Positions 1-6,644 of a DNA stretch of 39,599 nt are shown piece by piece (within the stretch, counting starts at the first letter, position 1; each line of letters opens with the position of its first letter). Both the position numbers and the translations under genes were made by a program. The DNA is from UBA1858 sp045105615. Lineage in GTDB: Bacteria; Pseudomonadota; Gammaproteobacteria; UBA4575. Under the pieces are notes generated by a model that worked only from the letters and a program-made list of their open reading frames with translations, searched no databases and was not told the origin of the DNA. Location: contig JBGCDS010000042.1 in the NCBI GenBank assembly GCA_045105615.1, positions 1 through 39,599 on the forward strand, read 5' to 3'.

Positions 1-1
1 A

Positions 2-187
2 ATTAGTGCTAATTTTGACCACCTTTTCGACAGCATTCGTGCGCGAGATGAGCGCGATCGTACGCGTAGTACGGCTCCTTTGGTTGCGGCCAAGGATGCA
101 ATGGTGATTGATTCTACAAAAATGTCTATTGAAACCGTAGTTAGTAGCTCGGCTGCATACGTTCGAGAACGTTTGTTTATGGAATAA
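2..187 (+). CDS. cmk: cytidylate kinase, C-terminal fragment
   Basis: The window opens inside this gene; 61 codons remain before the TAA at 185-187. The fragment reads ANFDHLFDSIRARDERDRTR followed by STAPLVAAKDAMVIDST, which is the conserved C-terminal part of CMP/dCMP kinase (the RDxRDxxRxxxPLxxAxDAxxID segment that contacts the CMP and closes the lid). The enzyme phosphorylates CMP and dCMP with ATP. The cmk-rpsA order is standard in gammaproteobacteria, and rpsA starts 56 bp downstream. The N-terminal P-loop part lies outside the window. Confidence 0.93.
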   Translation: MSANFDHLFDSIRARDERDRTRSTAPLVAAKDAMVIDSTKMSIETVVSSSAAYVRERLFME

Positions 188-243
188 GTAGGATCAGTTT
201 TTTATCAACTAACAAGTATTATATATATTAAAGTTTAAAATTT

Positions 244-1914
244 ATGAGTGAGAGTTTTGCTGAATTATTAGAAGAGAGTTTTTCTAGTCTAAACATGAAA
301 CCTGGTTCCATTGTTGATGGAACTGTTATTGATATTCGAAACGACGTAGTCGTGGTCAATGCTGGGCTTAAGTCCGAAGGTGTTATTCCAATTGACCAGT
401 TCAAAAATGAGCGCGGTGAGACTAAAGTTGCTATAGGCGACGTAGTAGAAGTTGCGTTAGAAGCGGTTGAAGATGGTTATGGCGAAACTCGCCTATCACG
501 TGAAAAAGCACGTCGTGCAAAAGCATGGAGCGAGCTTGAGCGTATCACCGAATCGGGTGAGTCTATTATTGGTGTTATCACAGGAAAAGTTAAAGGCGGG
601 TTTACGGTTGAATTGCCAGATATTCGTGCCTTCCTTCCTGGCTCGCTAGTTGATGTCAGACCTGTTCGAGATACAGGGTATTTAGAAGGTAAAGAGTTAG
701 AGTTTAAAGTCATTAAGCTTGATCAACGCAGAAACAATGTAGTGGTATCACGTCGAGCAGTGGTTGAAACAGAATATAGTGCTGAACGTGAGACATTACT
801 AGAAAGCTTGCAAGACGGTAGCGTAGTGAAAGGTATTGTTAAGAACTTAACAGACTACGGTGCATTCTTAGACTTAGGTGGTGTGGATGGATTGCTACAT
901 ATCACTGATATGGCATGGAAACGTGTTAAGCATCCTTCAGAAGTCGTCGCTATTGGTGATGAGATTGAAGTTAAAGTCTTGAAGTTTGATAAAGAGAAGA
1001 CACGCGTATCACTTGGCTTGAAGCAGCTTGGTTCGGATCCATGGGCTGATTTAATGCGCCGCTTCCCTGAAGGTTCAAGAACCTTTGGTAAAGTCACAAA
1101 TATTGCAGATTACGGTTGCTTCATTGAAATTGAAGATGGTGTGGAAGGTCTTGTGCACGTATCGGAAATGGATTGGACTAGCAAAAACGTTAATCCAGCT
1201 AAAATCGTTGCACTAGGTGACGAGAAAGAAGTGATGGTGTTGGATATAGACGAAGAACGTCGTCGTATATCATTGGGTATTAAACAGTGCCAATCTAATC
1301 CTTGGGATGAGTTTGCAGCAACTCATGATAAAGGTAGTAAGGTTAGTGGTCAGATCAAGTCAATTACTGATTTCGGTATTTTCATTGGCCTTGATGGTGG
1401 TATTGACGGTTTAGTGCATCTGTCTGATATATCTTGGAGTGATACTGGTGAGGACGCCATTCGCAACTTTAAGAAGAGTGAAGAGATTGAAGCTGTTGTA
1501 CTTGCAGTGGATGCTGAGCGTGAGCGAATTTCATTAGGCATTAAGCAGCTTGATAAAGATCCTCTTTCTGCTTACTTGGCAGAACATGCTAAAGGCACTA
1601 TTGTTAACGGAGTGATTAAAGAAGTTGATGCAAAAGCAGCGATTGTTGAATTAGCTGAAGGTATCGATGGAGTGTTGAGAGCAACTGAATATGCTCGTGA
1701 CAAAATTGAAGATTTGCGTACAGTGTTGAAAGAAGGTGAAGCGATCGAAGCTAAATTCATCGGTGTTGATCGTAAGACACGCGCGTTGACTCTCTCAATT
1801 AAAGCTAAGGAAGAGCAAGAAGAAGCAGACGTATTGTCAGACTACAGCAGCAGTAACAGTGGTGGCGGTTCTACTTCTTTGGGAGATATTCTGAAGGAAC
1901 AGATGGGCGACTAA
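244..1914 (+). CDS. rpsA: 30S ribosomal protein S1
   Basis: S1 binds mRNA at the 30S platform and unwinds leaders for initiation. The 556-residue product matches the usual length (E. coli 557) and carries six S1/OB-fold repeats at about residues 20-85, 105-170, 190-258, 275-345, 362-432 and 448-515. Repeats 3-6 show the typical 'DYGAFLDLGG-VDGLLHITDM' type signature and 'RISLGIKQ' ends. It closes with a short Ser/Gly linker and the tail LGDILKEQMGD. The ATG is preceded by AT-rich sequence (attaaagtttaaaattt) with no recognisable Shine-Dalgarno. This fits the known SD-less, S1-autoregulated rpsA leader of E. coli. ihfB follows after 31 bp. Confidence 0.98.
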   Translation: MSESFAELLEESFSSLNMKPGSIVDGTVIDIRNDVVVVNAGLKSEGVIPIDQFKNERGETKVAIGDVVEVALEAVEDGYGETRLSREKARRAKAWSELERITESGESIIGVITGKVKGGFTVELPDIRAFLPGSLVDVRPVRDTGYLEGKELEFKVIKLDQRRNNVVVSRRAVVETEYSAERETLLESLQDGSVVKGIVKNLTDYGAFLDLGGVDGLLHITDMAWKRVKHPSEVVAIGDEIEVKVLKFDKEKTRVSLGLKQLGSDPWADLMRRFPEGSRTFGKVTNIADYGCFIEIEDGVEGLVHVSEMDWTSKNVNPAKIVALGDEKEVMVLDIDEERRRISLGIKQCQSNPWDEFAATHDKGSKVSGQIKSITDFGIFIGLDGGIDGLVHLSDISWSDTGEDAIRNFKKSEEIEAVVLAVDAERERISLGIKQLDKDPLSAYLAEHAKGTIVNGVIKEVDAKAAIVELAEGIDGVLRATEYARDKIEDLRTVLKEGEAIEAKFIGVDRKTRALTLSIKAKEEQEEADVLSDYSSSNSGGGSTSLGDILKEQMGD

Positions 1915-1945
1915 TAATAATCAATCATTATAAAGGGTCTCTTCG

Positions 1946-2260
1946 GTGGGTAATGTAATAACCAAATCTGAGTTGATAGAAAAAATTGCGCAAAAGCAAA
2001 ATCATTTGCAGCATAAAGATATAGAACTTTCTGTCAAAAGTGTCATAGAGCAAATGAGTGATGCGCTTTCTTCTGGGGAGCGTATTGAAATCAGGGGCTT
2101 TGGTAGTTTTTCATTACATTTTCGACCACCGCGCGTGGGTCGAAATCCAAAAACTGGAGAGACTGTTTCCCTTCCGGGGAAATATGTCCCGCATTTCAAG
2201 CCGGGTAAAGAGCTAAGAGAGCGTGTTAACAAAGATTTGGATCAAGAAGATAATAGTTAG
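1946..2260 (+). CDS. ihfB: integration host factor subunit beta
   Basis: This 104-residue nucleoid protein is a DNABII-family subunit that pairs with IhfA (encoded at 15975-16277) to bend DNA sharply. The diagnostic core is present: SGERIEIRGFGSFSLHFR, then the arm region RVGRNPKTGE with its intercalating proline, then GKYVPHFKPGKELRERV. The start is a GTG with an AAAGGG ribosome-binding site 8 nt upstream. The N-terminus MGNVITKSELIEKI is a few residues longer than in E. coli. It follows rpsA as in most gammaproteobacteria. The lapA-lapB pair that usually comes next is absent, and pyrF follows after 88 bp. Confidence 0.97.
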   Translation: MGNVITKSELIEKIAQKQNHLQHKDIELSVKSVIEQMSDALSSGERIEIRGFGSFSLHFRPPRVGRNPKTGETVSLPGKYVPHFKPGKELRERVNKDLDQEDNS

Positions 2261-2286
2261 TCTTTTTGATTGCTTGTCTAAATGTA

Positions 2287-2303
2287 ACGTTAAGTATTAA
2301 CGT
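2287..2303. repeat. small inverted repeat in ihfB-pyrF gap
   Basis: ACGTTAA and TTAACGT face each other around a 3-nt centre (gta). There is no T-run after it, so it is a poor terminator. It could be an operator or a chance AT-rich palindrome. Confidence 0.3.
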
Positions 2304-2348
2304 GCTTAGTCTGATTAACCTTAATTCCTATCATATCGATATCCAATA

Positions 2349-3053
2349 ATGACTGACCGCTTGGTGATTGTTGCTTTGGACTATCCTAGTCCTGAGCTAG
2401 CATTGCAGTTCGTAGATAAAATTCAATCGAATTCATGCGCGTTAAAAGTCGGGTTTGAATTGTTTTTGTCTGGTGGTCCGCAATTTGTTGAAAAGCTAGT
2501 GGCTAAAGGATTTAAAGTATTTCTTGATCTTAAATTTCACGATATTCCTAATACTGTCGCTCAAGCCTGTAGTGCTGCGAGCAGGTTAGGTGTTTGGATG
2601 GTGAATGTGCATGCTTCTGGTGGTGCTGGCATGATGCTGGCGGCGCGTGAAGCGATTGATAAGCATGATGTGTCACTTCAGCCCAAATTAATTGCGGTCA
2701 CGGTGTTAACTTCTATGAATCAAGATACATTGACTGCAGTAGGCGTTAGCGGTCAAGTGAATCAAGTAGTTACCAAATGGGCAGCAATGGCGGAACAGGC
2801 GCAGTTAGACGGCGTTGTTTGCTCAGCACAGGAGGCAACTTTAATCCGAGCTCAAAGTAATCCAGAGTTTATGATTGTGACTCCTGGTATTCGTCTGCCA
2901 AGCGATAATAAAGATGATCAAAAAAGAATTGTTAGTCCTTCAGATGCTCGTACAGCTGGCGTCACACACATAGTTGTTGGGAGGCCTATCACGCAAGCAC
3001 AGGATCCTTGTGCAGCACTAGAAGTGTTTCAAAAAGCGTTCGTGAGTGCGTAA
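2349..3053 (+). CDS. pyrF: orotidine 5'-phosphate decarboxylase
   Basis: Catalyses the last step of UMP synthesis, OMP to UMP plus CO2, as a cytosolic TIM-barrel dimer. The 234 residues match the short bacterial form. VALDYPS near the start holds the first substrate-contacting Asp (about residue 11). The catalytic charge network D60-x-K62-x-x-D65 sits in the signature FLDLKFHDIPNTV. The phosphate-binding end reads VTPGIRLP...DDQKRI and VVGRPIT. Start at ATG 2349; the Shine-Dalgarno is weak. ComEA-like gene 107 bp downstream. Confidence 0.97.
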   Translation: MTDRLVIVALDYPSPELALQFVDKIQSNSCALKVGFELFLSGGPQFVEKLVAKGFKVFLDLKFHDIPNTVAQACSAASRLGVWMVNVHASGGAGMMLAAREAIDKHDVSLQPKLIAVTVLTSMNQDTLTAVGVSGQVNQVVTKWAAMAEQAQLDGVVCSAQEATLIRAQSNPEFMIVTPGIRLPSDNKDDQKRIVSPSDARTAGVTHIVVGRPITQAQDPCAALEVFQKAFVSA

Positions 3054-3159
3054 TGCACAGAGTTCGTTTACCTTGATTCGATTGCTTAATTAAACTGAAT
3101 TCAGCGCTTATTCATAAAGCGTTGACTTTCACGATAATTAAGTAAATTGGAGAAACTTC

Positions 3160-3423
3160 ATGCGAAAACTATTTTATGCAGCAATATTCATTGTTGCTTT
3201 ATTTGTTGCTGGCCCATTGGCTGCTTCACCTATCAATATCAATCAAGCGACCGCTCAACAGTTGGCTGATAATTTAAATGGCATAGGCTTGAAAAAAGCT
3301 CAGGCAATTGTTCAGTATCGAGAGAAAATTGGCAGCTTCCAGACTCAAAGTCAGTTGTTAAATGTAAAAGGTATTGGTGCTGCGATCTTAAAGAAGAACG
3401 AGAGTATTATTTTGCTGGAATAA
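3160..3423 (+). CDS. ComEA-like helix-hairpin-helix DNA-binding protein, exported
   Basis: An 87-residue protein with an N-terminal signal peptide (hydrophobic AAIFIVALFVAGPLAAS, likely cut near residue 22). A single ComEA-type double helix-hairpin-helix module follows: INQATAQQLADNLNGIGLKK, then VQYREKIGSFQTQSQLLNVK and GIGAAIL. In naturally competent gammaproteobacteria such short periplasmic ComEA proteins bind incoming double-stranded DNA and ratchet it through the outer membrane. Family and export are visible; a role in competence is inferred. The start is ATG with GGAG 7 nt upstream. The gene ends in a strong terminator, so it is probably the last of its unit. Confidence 0.88.
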   Translation: MRKLFYAAIFIVALFVAGPLAASPININQATAQQLADNLNGIGLKKAQAIVQYREKIGSFQTQSQLLNVKGIGAAILKKNESIILLE

Positions 3424-3442
3424 TAAGCAGCTTAGCGCACCA

Positions 3443-3474
3443 AAAAAGGGCTTGTCTTAGGGCGGGCCCTTTTT
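3443..3474 (+). terminator. Rho-independent terminator after comEA-like gene
   Basis: AAAAAGGGC at 3443-3451 pairs perfectly with GCCCTTTTT at 3466-3474. The loop is 14 nt (it could fold further through its GGGC/GCCC parts), and the U-rich 3' side is built into the stem. It lies 20 bp after the ComEA-like stop codon. Confidence 0.85.
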
Positions 3475-3476
3475 AT

Positions 3477-3504
3477 TTGTATCGTCATATCAATTAGGTA
3501 TTAT
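3477..3504 (+). promoter_or_regulatory. candidate sigma-70 promoter for galU
   Basis: TTGTAT (3477-3482), a 16-bp spacer and TATTAT (3499-3504) lie directly after the terminator and about 25 bp before the galU start. The position fits a separate galU transcription unit. Match to consensus is moderate. Confidence 0.4.
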
Positions 3505-3537
3505 CTTTAGAATACATTTACTTCAGAGATAGATTTT

Positions 3538-4410
3538 ATGAAAAAGATTCGCAAGGCAATATTCCCAGTCGCAGGTATGGGGACCCGTTTCTTACCTGCA
3601 ACTAAAGCGAATCCTAAAGAAATGTTGCCGATTGTTGATAAGCCCCTGATTCAATATGCGGCCGAAGAAGCTGTCAATGCAGGTATTGAGGAATTAGTCT
3701 TTATCACAGGACGTAGTAAGCGCTCGATCCCCGATCATTTTGATAAAGCTTATGAGTTAGAAGCTGAATTGGAGGCTAACGGGAAAACTATTATGTTGGA
3801 TGTGGTGCGAAATATTCTTCCTCCTGGTATTTCATGTATTTATATTCGCCAGCCAGAGGCTCTAGGTTTGGGGCATGCAGTGTTGTGTGGAAAGCCAGTA
3901 GTTGGTGATGAACCCTTTGCGGTCATCTTGGCGGATGACCTGATTGATAGTCAGCCACATGGCTGTTTGAAGCAAATGGTCGATATTTATGAGAGAGAAA
4001 ACAGTGGTGTGATTGGAGTACAAAAAGTACCTCAAGAGAACGTTGGTAGCTATGGTGTCATTGCTGGTGACGAAGTAAGCGAAAAATTATGGAGAATTTC
4101 TGACATTGTGGAGAAACCTAAACCTGAAGAGGCGCCTTCTAATATCGCAGTAGTTGGACGATATATATTAGATGCATCTATATTCAAAATTCTTGAAGAA
4201 ACTGATACAGGGGCCGGTGGGGAACTCCAGTTAACTGATGCAATTGCAAATCAGATAAAATCTAGATCTGTCTATGCTTATGAATTTGAAGGTCGCCGAT
4301 ATGATTGCGGGAGCAAATTAGGCTATCTACAGGCTACCGTGGAATATGGGATGAGGCATGCTGAAATTGGCAATGATTTTTCTGAATATTTGAAAAATCT
4401 AAAAGATTGA
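3538..4410 (+). CDS. galU: UTP-glucose-1-phosphate uridylyltransferase
   Basis: Makes UDP-glucose from UTP and glucose-1-phosphate, feeding envelope polysaccharide, LPS core and trehalose synthesis. The 290-residue length is typical. The nucleotidyltransferase signature is intact near the N-terminus (FPVAGMGTRFLPATKANPKE, then MLPIVDKPLIQYAAEEA). The metal-binding ADDLID stretch and the GGELQLTDAI and YDCGSKLGYLQA motifs all match GalU. It has its own promoter-like sequence and is bounded upstream by a terminator. No other sugar-nucleotide gene is adjacent. Confidence 0.97.
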   Translation: MKKIRKAIFPVAGMGTRFLPATKANPKEMLPIVDKPLIQYAAEEAVNAGIEELVFITGRSKRSIPDHFDKAYELEAELEANGKTIMLDVVRNILPPGISCIYIRQPEALGLGHAVLCGKPVVGDEPFAVILADDLIDSQPHGCLKQMVDIYERENSGVIGVQKVPQENVGSYGVIAGDEVSEKLWRISDIVEKPKPEEAPSNIAVVGRYILDASIFKILEETDTGAGGELQLTDAIANQIKSRSVYAYEFEGRRYDCGSKLGYLQATVEYGMRHAEIGNDFSEYLKNLKD

Positions 4411-4476
4411 TTTCTCTCTGTCGCTGGAAGTTTGATGAAGGCTGAATTTTCTTAAGTTTTGTTAGGATAAAACAAT

Positions 4477-4499
4477 TTAGAATGGCTGCGCCATTACTA
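4477..4499 (-). terminator. hairpin between galU and tRNA-Asn, possible terminator
   Basis: TTAG-AATGGC / GCCATT-(A)-CTAA forms a 10-bp stem with one bulge and a 3-nt loop (tgc). Read on the minus strand it lies about 30 nt after the tRNA-Asn CCA end and is followed by a T-rich stretch (attgtttta). It may therefore terminate the tRNA transcript; it could also act on galU from the other side. Confidence 0.45.
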
Positions 4500-4528
4500 A
4501 CTTAGCAAGCAGGAATCATTTGCAAAAT

Positions 4529-4604
4529 TGGCTCCTCGGGACGGGCTCGAACCGCCGACCTAGTGATTAACAGTCACCCGCTCTACCAACTGAGCTACCG
4601 AGGA
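4529..4604 (-). tRNA. tRNA-Asn (anticodon GTT)
   Basis: The 76-nt minus-strand sequence folds as a full cloverleaf. The acceptor stem is TCCTCGG / CCGAGGA with discriminator G and an encoded CCA. The D arm is GCTCAGTTGGTAGAGC, the anticodon arm GTGACTGTTAATCAC with anticodon GTT, and the T arm GGCGG-TTCGAGC-CCGTC. It reads AAC/AAU codons. It stands alone between galU and the Bro-N gene. Confidence 0.97.
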
Positions 4605-4618
4605 TCAGGAAGGCGGAG

Positions 4619-4647
4619 ATGTTACTGGTCTCTAGTGGCTCGGTCAA
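4619..4647 (-). promoter_or_regulatory. candidate promoter of tRNA-Asn
   Basis: On the minus strand TTGACC (4642-4647), a 17-bp spacer and TAACAT (4619-4624) place a transcription start about 8 nt before the mature tRNA 5' end at 4604. The -35 box is 5/6 and the -10 box 4/6 of consensus. Confidence 0.5.
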
Positions 4648-4649
4648 CT

Positions 4650-4930
4650 CTCAGATTTTTCTATCGAATATCGTAATTTCCCCAACGCCTATCTCATCAG
4701 TTAATGAATTATATGGAAATGTGAACTACTACTAGCACGTGAGGGTTAATACGTTAGGTAATTCACTTTTCGTGTTAATTCAACGGATTACTATTCCTAC
4801 CTCTAGGCAATGAGCATATAACACCGCTCAGACACAGGTCATCAGACGGTTTCTACCAGTCAGCTGAGGTGATTTTTTGTGTGCTGTTGAACTTAATACA
4901 GTAGCCGAAGGAACGTCATGGAGACTTAGG
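4650..4930. other. gene-free stretch between tRNA-Asn and Bro-N gene
   Basis: I find no open reading frame with a start and ribosome-binding site, no repeat of the tRNA 3' end and no integrase remnant here. It presumably contains the promoter of the downstream Bro-N gene, but I could not pick a convincing one. Confidence 0.4.
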
Positions 4931-4948
4931 GATTAAGGAGAATTTTGG

Positions 4949-5326
4949 GTGAGTAGTGTTACGATAATGGAATATGAAGGCCACCAGATTAGGTTGGTCG
5001 AGCGAGAAGCAGGAGACATGTGGTTTGTGGCTGCAGATGTTTGCCGTTGTGTGTGCTTGGCTATAAATAGTCGTACAGGTAAACCCAATGTTACTGTTGC
5101 TACGCGTGAGCTAACAGATAGCCAAAAAGAAAAGTTTCGTGTAGATACGCCGGAGAATCCAAAAAATCCGTGGATCGATATGATGATAGTTTCAGAAAAT
5201 GGACTGATGCAAATGCTTAGTCTGTCTGACACGATTAAAGCGCAACAATTTAAACAGTTTGTTGGGCAAGAATACCCAAAGCTTAATGCTGGTACAGTTT
5301 ACGCTGAAGCCAGTACTGCAGATTAA
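4949..5326 (+). CDS. stand-alone Bro-N (BRO/antirepressor N-terminal) domain protein
   Basis: The 125-residue protein looks like a Bro-N domain alone. It starts with EGHQIRLVEREAGDMWFVAA and DVCRCV, the usual 'W-F-V-A-x-D-V-C' strand and helix. After a variable middle come VSENGLMQMLSLSD, AQQFKQFVGQEYPKL, matching the 'S-E-x-G-L...A-x-x-F-x-x-W-V-x-x-E-V-L-P' end. Such domains bind DNA in phage antirepressors and in many small orphan bacterial proteins. No second domain is present, so the target cannot be guessed. The GTG start has a perfect AAGGAG 8 nt upstream; the later ATG at 4967 has none. The neighbouring tRNA gene and lack of conserved partners suggest horizontal origin (inference). 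Confidence 0.8.
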   Translation: MSSVTIMEYEGHQIRLVEREAGDMWFVAADVCRCVCLAINSRTGKPNVTVATRELTDSQKEKFRVDTPENPKNPWIDMMIVSENGLMQMLSLSDTIKAQQFKQFVGQEYPKLNAGTVYAEASTAD

Positions 5327-5340
5327 TCACTCGTTAAAGT

Positions 5341-5370
5341 AGGCACACATTAAATGTGTGCCTTTATTTT
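5341..5370 (+). terminator. Rho-independent terminator after Bro-N gene
   Basis: AGGCACACAT (5341-5350) and ATGTGTGCCT (5354-5363) form a perfect 10-bp stem with a 3-nt loop, followed by TTATTTTAATT. The T-run favours the + strand. It also lies just beyond the stop of the convergent aminotransferase and may serve both. Confidence 0.85.
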
Positions 5371-5378
5371 AATTCTAG

Positions 5379-6563
5379 CTAACCTAATACTTCTTTAAGT
5401 CGTTGCGTTGCATCGGCTAACTTCTGTTTTGAATTCGCAAACGAAATTCGCATATAGCCAGGTAGACCAAAAGCAGTGCCGGGTACGACAGCAATGCCGC
5501 ATTTAGTTAATAAATAAGTAGCAAATTCGACGTCGTTTTCTACCCCTTCAGTTTGCTGGATAGCCTCGTCTATATTGGCAAAGCAGTAGAAAGTGCCTTG
5601 TGATTTAGAGCAGCTAATCCCGCTTATCTTATTGAGTTCTTCAACGACAAAGTCATGACGTTCTTCGAAGGCAGCGCTCATCTCACTGACACAATCTTGG
5701 TCAGATGATAATGCGGCCTCAGCTGCAGCTTGAGAAATTGAACATGGATTAGATGTACTTTGAGATTGAATGTTTTTCATCGCTTCAATAATATCTCTAG
5801 GGCCAGCAGCATAGCCAATGCGCCATCCTGTCATAGAGTAAGCTTTCGATACCCCATTTAGCACTAATGTCCTTGATTTCAATTCTGGGCATACCGATAA
5901 AATATTACTGAATTTTTCGCCATTAAATAATATGTGTTCATACATATCGTCAGTGGCGATTAAAATTTGCGGATGCTTAACGAGTACCTCAGCTAAACTT
6001 TTCAATTCAGTTTCGGTGTAACTAGCTCCAGTAGGGTTGGATGGACTATTCAACACTAGCATTCTGGTTTTAGTGCTGATTTTGCTAGTTAACTGTTTTG
6101 CGGTGATTTTAAATGATTGAGTATGGTCCGCTGTGATAAAAGCAGGGATACCATCGGCTAGTAACACCATGTCCGGGTAAGAGACCCAATATGGTGCAGG
6201 AATAATGACTTCATCGTCCTGGCTGATAACGGCTTGGCATAAATTGTAGAAACTTTGCTTCCCGCCATTTGATACTAGAATTTCATTCGGCTTATAGCTT
6301 AAGCCGTTATCGCGTTCAAATTTAGCGATCACAGCCGCTTTCAGCGAGTTTGTTCCACCTACAGGGGTATATTTGGTTTTTCCTGATTGAATGGCCTCTA
6401 TCGCAGCTTGTTTAATGTGATCTGGAGTGTCAAAGTCTGGCTCTCCTGCGGCTAAATTAATGACATCCACACCTTCAAGGCGTAGCTGGTTGGCCTTTGC
6501 GGTCACCGCTAGTGTCGGGGAGGGTTTGATTCTTCGCACGCGAGAAGCTAATTTAATGTTCAA
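5379..6563 (-). CDS. pyridoxal-phosphate aspartate aminotransferase (class I, AspB type)
   Basis: A fold-type I aminotransferase of 394 residues, like the prokaryotic class Ib aspartate aminotransferases that use 2-oxoglutarate and in some species also accept prephenate. Visible landmarks are IKPSPTLAVTAKA at the start, AAGEPDFDTP, the SPSNPTG loop near residue 173, and the PLP Schiff-base lysine K240 in LNGVSKAYSMTGWRIGYAAG. The C-terminal phosphate/carboxylate-binding arginine is in YMRISFA. The best start is TTG at 6563, because alignment of the N-terminus (xLASRVRRIKPS) leaves no ATG nearby; its ribosome-binding site is poor. Divergent from uvrB across 81 bp. Substrate specificity is not settled by sequence. 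Confidence 0.92.
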   Translation of the reverse strand: MNIKLASRVRRIKPSPTLAVTAKANQLRLEGVDVINLAAGEPDFDTPDHIKQAAIEAIQSGKTKYTPVGGTNSLKAAVIAKFERDNGLSYKPNEILVSNGGKQSFYNLCQAVISQDDEVIIPAPYWVSYPDMVLLADGIPAFITADHTQSFKITAKQLTSKISTKTRMLVLNSPSNPTGASYTETELKSLAEVLVKHPQILIATDDMYEHILFNGEKFSNILSVCPELKSRTLVLNGVSKAYSMTGWRIGYAAGPRDIIEAMKNIQSQSTSNPCSISQAAAEAALSSDQDCVSEMSAAFEERHDFVVEELNKISGISCSKSQGTFYCFANIDEAIQQTEGVENDVEFATYLLTKCGIAVVPGTAFGLPGYMRISFANSKQKLADATQRLKEVLG

Positions 6564-6644
6564 TTGCGTAAATTTTCCTAACAGATGTTTCAGTGTGATT
6601 TCGGGCCGTGATCATACTGTATTTTACTAGTGCCGATAAAGTAA

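Noticed and set aside
4605..5400. Phage attachment site duplication of the tRNA-Asn 3' end.
   Set aside because: I looked for GGCTCCTCGGGACGGG or a large part of it in the neighbourhood and found no second copy.
6610..6630. Possible LexA box upstream of uvrB (CTG-TATTTTACTA-GTG).
   Set aside because: Only the left half matches; the right half should be CAG and two of its three bases differ. SOS control of uvrB is common but not supported here.
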